A stretch of 9,960 nt of DNA from Rubrobacter sp. Lineage in GTDB: Bacteria; Actinomycetota; Rubrobacteria; Rubrobacterales; Rubrobacteraceae. The stretch covers positions 1 to 9,960 of the forward strand of contig JACDDK010000028.1 of assembly GCA_013817025.1 (NCBI GenBank). Direction: 5' to 3'. This document shows, in pieces, positions 1-6,210 of this stretch. The number at the start of each line of letters is the position of its first letter. Position 1 is the stretch's first letter. Below the pieces are notes generated by a model. That model was not told where the DNA came from, searched no databases, and saw only the letters and a list, made by a program, of their open reading frames with translations. The translations under genes and the position numbers were made by a program.

Positions 1-82
1 ACTCGGGGCAAACAGCCGACGTGAACGGCGTGAGCAGGATGGAAGCCCGACCCCCTCGCCGCCTACTACGCGGGTATCCACT

Positions 83-136
83 CTATCCTGGGGCCTCGTA
101 GCTTGCCGCGTTCCTGATTCTCTGCACGATCCGCAT
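83..136 (-). CDS. Possible 17-codon ORF coupled to the Nudix gene
   Basis: A short reading frame starts with an ATG that shares one base with the TAA stop of the Nudix gene (TAATG), a typical translational coupling arrangement. A GAAGGG SD-like sequence lies 6 nt upstream (148-143, read on the minus strand). The peptide, MRIVQRIRNAASYEAPG, is basic with no membrane segment or known motif. The frame is so short that it may be chance. I recognise no function. Nothing else recognisable lies between it and the left edge. Confidence 0.2.
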   Translation of the reverse strand: MRIVQRIRNAASYEAPG

Positions 137-741
137 TACGAACCCTTCGGTGTGAGTTCTTCGATGGACATAAGTATAGCGGCCACGCCGCTGGAACTCG
201 CTATCTCGCCATTCCTCGTCATGCGACGTAGATCTCCGACGGACACCCGCACGACCTCGACCCGCTCGTGCTCGTCGGGGCTCGGTGCCTCGACTTCCCC
301 GACGCCCCGCGCCAGAAAAAGATACGCCCAATTATCCTTGAGGCCCGGCGACGAGGCTACGGCTCCCAACGCCGTCCACTCGCCACCACCGAAGCCCGTC
401 TCCTCCAGAAGTTCGCGGTGGGCGGCGGCTTCGGGTTTCTCGCCGGCTTCCACCAAACCCGCTGGCAGGCCGAGTTCCATCGCCGCTATCGGTGGGCGGT
501 ACTGGCGGACCAGTATTACCTCGCCATCCGCCGTGACGGGGAAGATGATCGCCGCGTCCGGGCGCTCGACGACGTAGTATGGGTCCTTGATCGCCCCGTC
601 CGGCAACCGCAGCCGATCCGAGCGCAACGAAAAGTACGGCGTCTCGATGAGCCTCTCCGAAGAGAGCGTCTCCCACTCCCCGCCGGAGCCCGCGTCAGCC
701 AACCCCGGCCTCGTCCACCACGTCGTCGGGGACCTCACCAT
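136..741 (-). CDS. Nudix hydrolase, ADP-ribose pyrophosphatase type
   Basis: Probably a cytosolic Mg-dependent pyrophosphohydrolase that splits ADP-ribose or a related nucleoside diphosphate sugar into AMP and a sugar phosphate. The protein is 201 aa from the first ATG. A perfect 23-residue Nudix box runs from G95 to F117: G, five residues, E101, seven residues, R109-E110, then E113-E114, G116. It is preceded by LVRQYRPP and LPAG, a layout usual in the ADP-ribose pyrophosphatase group, where the N-terminal beta strands carry the dimer contacts. The exact substrate cannot be read from the sequence. The gene follows the receiver-like gene on the same strand and overlaps it by 47 bp if the ATG at 741 is used. 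A TTG at 702-700 overlaps the upstream stop by only 8 bp, would give 188 aa and removes a Trp/Pro-rich N-terminus that looks non-native. Neither start has a strong SD, so the start is uncertain. Confidence 0.9.
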   Translation of the reverse strand: MVRSPTTWWTRPGLADAGSGGEWETLSSERLIETPYFSLRSDRLRLPDGAIKDPYYVVERPDAAIIFPVTADGEVILVRQYRPPIAAMELGLPAGLVEAGEKPEAAAHRELLEETGFGGGEWTALGAVASSPGLKDNWAYLFLARGVGEVEAPSPDEHERVEVVRVSVGDLRRMTRNGEIASSSGVAAILMSIEELTPKGS

Positions 742-1087
742 CCAATATTCGGGGCAGGTTTTTTGTGAACGCGCTACGCGCCATGATACGGTCGCAGCCA
801 GCCTCCCGCGCCGCCACCGCCAAGTCCTTCTGAACGTGGGAGAGAAAACCTAAAGTACGAACACCCGCCAGGGCTTCGTCGGAGTTTATGGTTTGCAGGA
901 GCTTCAAAGGCTCGAAGCGGGCGGAGTTAAGGTCCAGGATCAGGAGTTCCGGCGGCTCCTCGCGTAAAGTGTCCAAGAGCTTGCGTGGCGAGCGGGGGAA
1001 ACCTACTTGCACGCCCAAAGAGTCGGCTGTACCGGAGATCTTGCTCTTAAACAACAAGTCTTCGACGGCGGCGAGTACTCTCCGCAT
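695..1087 (-). CDS. Stand-alone receiver-like (CheY-fold) protein
   Basis: A 130-aa protein the size of a single response-regulator receiver domain, with no output domain. Residues aligned by eye: the acidic pair E9-D10 at the end of strand 1, the candidate phospho-acceptor D52 in LLILDLN, and S83 in GFLSH at the strand 4 switch position. At the strand 5 position where receivers carry an invariant Lys before Pro, this protein has Arg104 (ARSAF). It may therefore be phosphorylated weakly or be a pseudo-receiver that acts through binding. No histidine kinase is visible nearby. The start ATG has a good SD (GGGAG about 10 nt upstream in a purine-rich run). It is first in a minus-strand pair with the Nudix gene, whose start overlaps its end, and it diverges from the ABC exporter gene. 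Pathway unknown. Confidence 0.65.
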   Translation of the reverse strand: MRRVLAAVEDLLFKSKISGTADSLGVQVGFPRSPRKLLDTLREEPPELLILDLNSARFEPLKLLQTINSDEALAGVRTLGFLSHVQKDLAVAAREAGCDRIMARSAFTKNLPRILDGEVPDDVVDEAGVG

Positions 1088-1125
1088 GAACGGTGTTCTC
1101 CCTCCCCTTCTTGTGGATCTCCAAG

Positions 1126-1131
1126 ATATTA
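1126..1131 (-). promoter_or_regulatory. Putative -10 element for the receiver/Nudix operon
   Basis: On the minus strand these bases read TAATAT, close to the TATAAT consensus. The receiver gene start and its SD lie about 40 nt downstream. I see no convincing -35 hexamer. Confidence 0.3.
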
Positions 1132-1160
1132 CTCACACATTGTACTCCGTTGCGGTGCGG

Positions 1161-1166
1161 TATCCT
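1161..1166 (+). promoter_or_regulatory. Putative -10 element for a leaderless ABC exporter mRNA
   Basis: TATCCT lies 6 nt before the GTG chosen as the ABC exporter start, so transcription would begin at or next to the start codon. A TTGTAC at 1140-1145 could be a -35 with a short 15-nt spacer. No SD precedes the GTG, which fits leaderless translation. Confidence 0.4.
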
Positions 1167-1172
1167 ATTTCC

Positions 1173-3005
1173 GTGAACGAAAAAGCCTCCGAACTACGCG
1201 CCGGGCTGCGGCGCACGAAGGAAACCCTCTCCAACTTCACGCCGTTTCTGAAGCCCCGCCGCAAGGGGCTGATGTTGGCGCTCGTGGTGTTGCTGATAGA
1301 AACAGCGACGAGCCTCTCGCAGCCCTGGCCGCTCGCCCTGACCATTGACTACGTGCTCAACGAGAACAAGGAGCTTCCCGGCTTCTGGCCCGAGGCCTTC
1401 TCGGACCCGGCTGCGTTGCTGGCGGTGATAGCGTTCTTGACCGTCATGATCTTCGCGCTCACCCGGACCATCGCCGCCTACCGCCGTTATCTGTTGCAGA
1501 AGCTTGGTCAGGAGACGGTCTTCGATGTGCGCGAGGCGCTGTATGGCAAAGTTCACGCCCTCGGGCTCGATTATCATGGCAAGAAGCGCACGGGGGATAC
1601 CATTACCCGCGTCACCAGCGACGTAAAAGAAATCCGTAGTCTGCTCGTGGATTCCGTCGTCGAGGTGTTCTCGTCCGTCCTGATCCTGTTCGGGATGCTC
1701 GGCGTGATGCTGTGGATGAACTGGCAGCTTACGCTGCTCGCTCTGATCTCGATCCCGTTTCTGTTCCTGGCCGTGCAACGCTACCGCAAGGCCCTAATCG
1801 AACGGATGCGCGTCGTCCGGGCGAAGGAGGGCGCCATAACCTCCGTGATGCAGGAGGCCATCACCGGCATCCGCGCCGTAAAGCTGTTTGGCCGCGAGGA
1901 GAGCGAGATGGAACGCTTCCGCAAGGAGAGCCGCGACTCCCTCAAGGCCAGCGTGGATTCTGCGGTTATAGAGGCGAAATTCTCCGTAGTCCTCGGCGCC
2001 GTCGGCGGCGCAGGCACGGCGCTCGTGATGTACTTCGGGGCGAGACAGGTGCTCTCAGGGGCGCTCTCTTTGGGCGACCTCACGGTGTTCGTGGCTTATC
2101 TGGCGCTGTTTCTGTCGCCGCTTTGGGCGCTTTCTCGGCAGGCCAACCAGATCGGCAAGTCGCTCGTCTCCGGCGAGCGCATCGTGGAGCTTCTGCGGTC
2201 CGCGCCGACCGTGAAGGACGCGCCGGACGCCCGGACCGCACACCATTTCGATGGTCGCGTCACCTTCGAGGGCGTTCGTTTCTCCTATGATGACGAGGCG
2301 GGCGAGGTGCTGCGAGGAATGGACTTCGACGTGGAGGCCGGGAGCCGGGTGGCGCTCGTTGGGATCAGCGGGGCGGGCAAAACCACGGTTACGAGCCTCG
2401 TGGATCGACTCTACGATCCCACGGAGGGGCGGGTACTCATCGATGGCGAGGACATAAAAAGTTTCACGCTGAAGTCTTTGCGGGATAGGATCACCTTCGT
2501 GCCGCAGGAGCCTATGCTTTTCCGGGCGACGGTGGCGGAGAACATCTCCTACGGACGCCCCGAAGCGAGCCGCGAGGAGATCGAACACGCCGCTGAACTA
2601 GCCGGAGCGAGCGACTTCGTGCGCGAGCTACCCGAAGGCTACGATACGCTGCTCTCCGAGCGCGGTGAGAGCCTCAGCGGCGGGCAGCGTCAGCGCATCT
2701 CCATAGCGCGGGCGATGCTCCGCGACACGCCCATTCTCATACTGGACGAGCCGCAGACCGGTCTCGACGCCGAAGCCGCAAACGCGGTGGAGGAGAGTTG
2801 GCGGGTGCTAACCGAGGGACGGACCACGTTCGTGATCGCGCACGAGCTACGGCTGGTGCGGAGCGTGGATCAAATCCTGGTCCTGGAGGAAGGCCGGGTC
2901 GCCGAATCCGGCACCCACGAAGACCTCATATCGTCCGGCGGCCTCTACGCGAGGCTCAACGCCCTGCAGGAGCACGACATGGTTCAAGATCGGGTCCAGC
3001 CGTAA
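1173..3005 (+). CDS. ABC exporter half-transporter (fused membrane and ATPase domains)
   Basis: Type I ABC exporter of the MsbA/BmrA/MDR-like layout. It should work as a dimer in the cytoplasmic membrane and export lipids, drugs or another amphipathic substrate; the substrate is unknown. The protein is 610 aa, the usual length of the family. Six membrane segments lie at roughly 31-55, 79-103, 163-183, 186-206, 270-290 and 301-321. The ATPase domain has Walker A GISGAGKTT (397-405), Q-loop Q445, signature LSGGQ (501-505), Walker B ILILDEP with catalytic E526, and switch H557, all intact. The D-loop reads EPQTGLD instead of the common EPTSALD. The frame stays open upstream to position 888, but that part is antisense to the receiver gene and looks unlike a protein. 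The GTG at 1173 gives the expected N-terminus and sits 6 nt after a -10-like hexamer. A micropeptide gene follows 13 bp after the stop. Confidence 0.95.
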   Translation: MNEKASELRAGLRRTKETLSNFTPFLKPRRKGLMLALVVLLIETATSLSQPWPLALTIDYVLNENKELPGFWPEAFSDPAALLAVIAFLTVMIFALTRTIAAYRRYLLQKLGQETVFDVREALYGKVHALGLDYHGKKRTGDTITRVTSDVKEIRSLLVDSVVEVFSSVLILFGMLGVMLWMNWQLTLLALISIPFLFLAVQRYRKALIERMRVVRAKEGAITSVMQEAITGIRAVKLFGREESEMERFRKESRDSLKASVDSAVIEAKFSVVLGAVGGAGTALVMYFGARQVLSGALSLGDLTVFVAYLALFLSPLWALSRQANQIGKSLVSGERIVELLRSAPTVKDAPDARTAHHFDGRVTFEGVRFSYDDEAGEVLRGMDFDVEAGSRVALVGISGAGKTTVTSLVDRLYDPTEGRVLIDGEDIKSFTLKSLRDRITFVPQEPMLFRATVAENISYGRPEASREEIEHAAELAGASDFVRELPEGYDTLLSERGESLSGGQRQRISIARAMLRDTPILILDEPQTGLDAEAANAVEESWRVLTEGRTTFVIAHELRLVRSVDQILVLEEGRVAESGTHEDLISSGGLYARLNALQEHDMVQDRVQP

Positions 3006-3018
3006 AGAAGGTGAGATA

Positions 3019-3090
3019 ATGCGGGAGTTGCTGATATTTTGCATCGTGCTGACCGGGGTGGTCGTGGCGATCTATATTTCTTTTAGGTAG
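3019..3090 (+). CDS. 23-codon single-helix membrane peptide
   Basis: A small ORF 13 bp after the ABC exporter stop, in the same direction. ATG is preceded by AAGAAGGTGAG, a clear SD-like purine run at good spacing. The 23-residue peptide begins MRELLIF, has one hydrophobic stretch from about L4 to S21 (core IVLTGVVVAIYI), and ends in FR before TAG. A short charged N-terminus, a single helix and a basic last residue are typical of bacterial membrane micropeptides. An intrinsic terminator starts 17 bp after the stop, so it would be the last gene of the exporter transcript. It could bind the transporter, as small single-helix proteins do in some other transport systems, but that is inference. 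Family not recognised. Confidence 0.5.
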   Translation: MRELLIFCIVLTGVVVAIYISFR

Positions 3091-3104
3091 CGGATCCCCG
3101 TAGC

Positions 3105-3644
3105 TTACTCTCTCGGGTTTTTAGAGAGTTTTTTGGTGCCGAGGTAGAGTGCGCCGCTGACTAGCAGGACGCCGGTTGCGAAGTAGAGCAGGTCCAGCGG
3201 AGTGTCGTAGGTTAGTTGCAGGGCCTGTTGGAAGAACTCTATAATTAATACCAGTAGGATCAGGCTGGCTATGCGTTCCTTTAACTCGTCGAGGCTGTGT
3301 ATGAGGAGCAGGCGCGGGGCGGCCTCCGACCTCTCCGCTATGTCCAGCTTGCTGATAAAGAGCTCGTAGAGTCCGAGCGCAAAGATTATTAGGATGGCGG
3401 AGATCAAGTACCCGTCCACCGCTTTGACGATGGCCGTGATCGCATCGGTCCTCAAATCCACACGCGCCCCACTGCCGAGAGCCGGGTCCGCGTACTGAAC
3501 GAGGTAGCCTAGCGCGTAGACCACGTCCACCGTAGCCAGATATAGACTTCCCAGCGCCAGCAACATGCCGAATACCACTGCCACCAGCACTACCAACCGG
3601 CTGTTCCACAGCGCGTATTCGAAGAACTTCTTGAGCGAGTCCAA
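3105..3644 (-). CDS. YqhA/UPF0114 family membrane protein
   Basis: A 179-aa integral membrane protein with four predicted membrane segments at about 16-37, 78-98, 126-142 and 151-168. Family hallmarks are visible: the N-terminal ALWNSRLVVLVAVVFG segment, the central IIFALGLYELFISKLD motif (87-101) and the following SLDELKERIASLIL. The biochemical role of the family is not established; members sit in the cytoplasmic membrane. The start is a TTG at 3644-3642, 7 bp after the TAA of the upstream CorC-type gene. A GGAGGG run about 14 nt before the TTG lies in the end of that gene, so translation is probably coupled and the two genes form an operon. The last codons contain the terminator for the convergent exporter unit. 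Confidence 0.88.
   Translation of the reverse strand: MDSLKKFFEYALWNSRLVVLVAVVFGMLLALGSLYLATVDVVYALGYLVQYADPALGSGARVDLRTDAITAIVKAVDGYLISAILIIFALGLYELFISKLDIAERSEAAPRLLLIHSLDELKERIASLILLVLIIEFFQQALQLTYDTPLDLLYFATGVLLVSGALYLGTKKLSKNPRE
3107..3134 (+). terminator. Intrinsic terminator of the ABC exporter/micropeptide unit
   Basis: Perfect 7-bp inverted repeat, ACTCTCT (3107-3113) and AGAGAGT (3123-3129), with a 9-nt loop, then an unbroken T run to 3134. The stem is not GC-rich, so efficiency is uncertain. It lies inside the final codons of the convergent yqhA-like gene. Read on the minus strand the hairpin has no T run after it, so it should act in the plus direction only. Confidence 0.55.
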
Positions 3645-3651
3645 TGCCCGC

Positions 3652-4980
3652 TTACTCGCCCTCCGAAGCCGCCCGGCGCACGATCACTTGGGCGACGCGG
3701 GGGCCGTCTATCTCTTTCACGCGCAGAACGTGGCCGTCGAGGCGGACTTCGTCTCCCACGTCGGGGGCACGACCGAGGTGTCCGAGTACTAGGCCGCCGA
3801 TGGTGTCGAAGTCCGCGCTCTCGAAGCTCGTGTGAAGGGCTTCGTTGACGGCGTTGATCGGGGCGCGACCGTCCACGGCGTGGGCGCCGTCGGGTAGCTC
3901 GTGAAGGACGGGCGATTCATCGTCGAACTCGTCCCGGATCTCGCCGACTATCTCCTCCAGGATGTCCTCGATGGTGATGAGACCCTCGAAAGATCCCCAC
4001 TCGTCTATTACTATCGCGAGCTGTATCTCCTGCTTCTGGAAGTCTTCGAGAATGTTCTCTATGGACCGGTTTTCCGGGACTATGAGGATGTCTCGGGCGA
4101 GGTCGCGGGCGGTGACGGCGGCCTGGACGCCGCCCTCTGACTCAATGGCGCGCAGCACGTCCTTGATGTGGACAGCCCCGACCACGCGGTCGGCCGCGCC
4201 GGGCTCGTGGACCGGGTAGCGGGTGTAGTTACCGGCGGCCACGGCGGAGACGAGGTCTTGGAGTTTTATGTCCGCCGAAAGCGAGATCACGTCGGGGCGA
4301 GGGACCATGATCTCCCGCGCCATAGTGCTCTCCAGGTCGAACACACCGCGAAGGCGGCTCTCTTCATCCGCTTCCAGAATACCGTGCCGGGTGCTCTGGA
4401 CGATTAACGTGCGGATCTCCTCCTCCGAATGCGTGTCATCGGTCTCTGAGGCTGGCGGGTAACCGAGCATCCGCGTGAAGGCCGTGGCCGTGCCGTTGAA
4501 GACGAGGGTGAAGGGCAGGAGCAGATAGTAGAAGAACCGCATGAACGGCGCGACGAACAGCGAGGTACTCTCGGCGCTCTGGATGGCTATTGTCTTGGGA
4601 GCCAGTTCCCCAAAGACCACGTGCAAAAAAGAGATGATCGAGAACCCGATCACGAACGCCACGAAGTGCAGGGTGCCGCCCGTAACGCCTAAAGGCTCCA
4701 ACAGCGGTTCGATCAGAGCGGCTATGGCCGGCTCGCCCAGAGCGCCGAGGCCCAGCGAGGAGATCGTGATCCCAAGTTGACACACCGCGAGATAGGCGTC
4801 GAGCTTATCGGTAGCCACCTTGACCAACCCGGCGGACGACCGGCCTTCCTCGACCATCCGATTAACCTGGCCCGAGCGTACCTTGACCAGCGAGAACTCC
4901 GCCGCCACGAACAACCCGTTCAATGCTACCAACACCAGCGCCGCCAGAATACGAAGCGCGGGAAATACTATGGCCTCCAG
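3652..4980 (-). CDS. CNNM/CBS/CorC-HlyC family membrane protein, probable CTG start
   Basis: Membrane protein of the HlyC/CorC (CNNM) family, linked in other organisms to Mg or other cation efflux and homeostasis. Domain order, numbered from the GTG at 4935 (427 aa): CNNM/DUF21 membrane domain about 1-160 with GELAPKTIAIQ at 109-119; CBS domain 1 from about 207 (REIMVPRPDV); CBS domain 2 about 283-338, including AIVIDEWGSFEGLITIEDIL; C-terminal CorC_HlyC transporter-associated domain about 345-425. With the GTG the first membrane helix would be cut short. The frame is open to a TAA at 5001-4999, and the extra residues (LEAIVFPALRILAAL) look like the usual first helix. The best-placed start is CTG at 4980, 6 nt after a strong GGAGGG SD, giving 442 aa. 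The start is therefore inferred, while the rest is firm. The gene is preceded by a hairpin leader and followed by a coupled YqhA gene. Confidence 0.92.
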   Translation of the reverse strand: MEAIVFPALRILAALVLVALNGLFVAAEFSLVKVRSGQVNRMVEEGRSSAGLVKVATDKLDAYLAVCQLGITISSLGLGALGEPAIAALIEPLLEPLGVTGGTLHFVAFVIGFSIISFLHVVFGELAPKTIAIQSAESTSLFVAPFMRFFYYLLLPFTLVFNGTATAFTRMLGYPPASETDDTHSEEEIRTLIVQSTRHGILEADEESRLRGVFDLESTMAREIMVPRPDVISLSADIKLQDLVSAVAAGNYTRYPVHEPGAADRVVGAVHIKDVLRAIESEGGVQAAVTARDLARDILIVPENRSIENILEDFQKQEIQLAIVIDEWGSFEGLITIEDILEEIVGEIRDEFDDESPVLHELPDGAHAVDGRAPINAVNEALHTSFESADFDTIGGLVLGHLGRAPDVGDEVRLDGHVLRVKEIDGPRVAQVIVRRAASEGE

Positions 4981-4999
4981 AACAATCCCTCCAATAAAT

Positions 5000-5034
5000 T
5001 ACCGGCACGATCCCACAGAGAGGGCGCGCCGGTA
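5000..5034 (-). promoter_or_regulatory. Leader hairpin upstream of the CorC-type gene
   Basis: Read on the minus strand, TACCGGCGCG (5034-5025) pairs with CGTGCCGGTA (5009-5000) with one G-T pair. Inside, CCC pairs with GGG around a TCTCTGT loop, with a two-base AT bulge. This gives a near-continuous 13-bp stem. It ends 7 nt before the GGAGGG SD. The sequence after it is AATTTATT, not a clean T run, so I favour a translational or attenuator element over a simple terminator. It could also terminate the dehydrogenase transcript weakly. Confidence 0.45.
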
Positions 5035-5072
5035 CTCAATATCTCATCCGATCTCATGCAGTCGCGACGAAA

Positions 5073-5078
5073 AGTATA
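5073..5078 (-). promoter_or_regulatory. Putative -10 element for the corC/yqhA operon
   Basis: The minus strand reads TATACT here, a near-consensus -10, between the dehydrogenase stop and the leader hairpin. A start near 5066 would place the hairpin in the transcribed leader. I see no good -35 hexamer, and read-through from the dehydrogenase is also possible. Confidence 0.35.
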
Positions 5079-5102
5079 CTACCCGGTCCCTCCGGCAAAC
5101 CA

Positions 5103-6137
5103 CTAATACAATAATTTCTTGTCCAACTCGTTGACCAGCGGCTCCCCGGCCAGGTACCGGCGCAGGTTGTCGCAGAACAAGTCCGTCTGAAGGGTGTTTA
5201 TGGTCTCCGGCACCACGTCCGTCGAGTGCGGGCTAATAATGACGTTCTCCAACGCCCACAGCGGGCTCTCTTTTGGCAGCGGCTCCTCCTCGAACACGTC
5301 GAGCGCCGCGCCCAAGATCCACCCGCTCCGCAGCGCCTCCACGAGCGCCGCTTCGTCCACCACGGCCCCGCGCCCGATGTTCACGAAGTAAGCCCCCGGC
5401 TTTACGGACGCTAGAGCGTTCGCGTCGAGCAGGCGCCGGGTCTCGGGCGTGCCGGGCAGCGTGAGTACCACGTAGTCCGCCGCGCCGAGAGCCGCGTTCA
5501 GGTCCGCAGTCTCGTACAACTCGTCGGCGTAGTTCCATGCCTCGTCGGTGTCGCGCACGGTTCGCTTTACGCCCACGACTCGCATCCCGAACGGTCGCGC
5601 TCTAACCGCCACCGCCCGCCCGATGTTGCCGAGCCCGACAACGCACAACGTCTTAGTCTCCAACGTCCCCGAAATTCCCTGCCGCCAGAGTTTCGCCGCT
5701 TTCTCCTCGCGCAGTCTACCCAGCCGTTTGGCGTGCTGGAGCATCGCCATCAGAGCGAACTCCGCTAGTGGCCCCGAGTACACGCCGCTCGCGGTCGTCA
5801 CCGTTACGCCGGTTTCGAGAAGACCGGCTTTTCCGGCCACCTCTCCGGCCCCGGCCATGCTGCCCTGGATCCATCGGAGCTTCGGGGCTATGGACAAGAG
5901 GTCCCGGATGTGGCCTCGCGGGAAATCGTAGAGGACCTCCGCCTCGGCCAGCATCTTCAAGAATTCGTCTTCTTGTTCGGGTGTCCGTCGCCAGTCTGCG
6001 GGGCCGATGTGGTCGGCTTCCCAGCGAGGCGGCGGTACGAGATCCTCGCGGTAGAGCACGTTCAGGCGCTCGTCTACGGACTGGATCCTCTGTATGTGTT
6101 CGTCCTCGAAGTAGCTGGAGATCACTACGGTTGTCAC
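5103..6137 (-). CDS. D-2-hydroxyacid dehydrogenase (NAD(P)-dependent)
   Basis: Cytosolic oxidoreductase of the D-isomer 2-hydroxyacid dehydrogenase family, converting 2-keto acids and D-2-hydroxy acids; the natural substrate is not readable. The protein is 344 aa, full length. The nucleotide-binding motif is VVGLGNIGRAV with GLGNIG at 168-173. Catalytic residues are R256 (NIGRG), E285 (VFEEEPLP) and H304 (ISPHS), all present. At the end of the second Rossmann strand it has K191-R192 (VGVKRT) and no Asp, which favours NADPH over NADH by family knowledge. The N-terminal part carries a longer loop (about 32-62) than classical short members. The start GTG has a GGGAGG SD 4 nt upstream. It diverges from the second Nudix gene across a 73-bp spacer and is followed after about 120 bp by the corC gene. 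It could be a glyoxylate/hydroxypyruvate reductase, but I would not name it so. Confidence 0.92.
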   Translation of the reverse strand: MTTVVISSYFEDEHIQRIQSVDERLNVLYREDLVPPPRWEADHIGPADWRRTPEQEDEFLKMLAEAEVLYDFPRGHIRDLLSIAPKLRWIQGSMAGAGEVAGKAGLLETGVTVTTASGVYSGPLAEFALMAMLQHAKRLGRLREEKAAKLWRQGISGTLETKTLCVVGLGNIGRAVAVRARPFGMRVVGVKRTVRDTDEAWNYADELYETADLNAALGAADYVVLTLPGTPETRRLLDANALASVKPGAYFVNIGRGAVVDEAALVEALRSGWILGAALDVFEEEPLPKESPLWALENVIISPHSTDVVPETINTLQTDLFCDNLRRYLAGEPLVNELDKKLLY

Positions 6138-6193
6138 TTCGCCTCCCTCTTACGTCGGCTTCAGGTGTTGGCTCGCGGATGTTGGCGGCTTCG

Positions 6194-6203
6194 ATGGTAC
6201 TCT
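6194..6203. promoter_or_regulatory. Overlapping divergent -10 elements between dehydrogenase and Nudix genes
   Basis: The plus strand has TACTCT (6198-6203) with an upstream TG in extended -10 position (6195-6196), 7 nt before the GTG of the Nudix gene. The minus strand has TACCAT (6199-6194) for the dehydrogenase, leaving a leader of about 50 nt. Both hexamers share the TA of a GTAC palindrome. No -35 hexamer is clear on either side. Confidence 0.35.
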
Positions 6204-6210
6204 TTTCCGC

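Noticed and set aside
1..104. Plus-strand frame that ends at TAG 99-101 and could be the tail of a gene entering from the left
   Set aside because: Only about 32 codons are visible with no recognisable motif, so it cannot be told from a chance frame.
152..853. Several plus-strand open frames opposite the Nudix and receiver genes
   Set aside because: They are Arg/Pro/Ser-rich antisense shadows caused by high GC, with no motifs; the minus-strand Nudix box is unambiguous.
888..1172. An N-terminal extension of the ABC exporter of 95 codons
   Set aside because: It is antisense to the receiver gene, has low-complexity Ser/Arg content unlike a transporter N-terminus, and the exporter is complete at normal length from GTG 1173.
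5000..5034. Simple rho-independent terminator for the dehydrogenase gene
   Set aside because: The stem is strong but the following bases (AATTTATT) are not a proper T run and an SD follows at once; a weak terminator role is not excluded.
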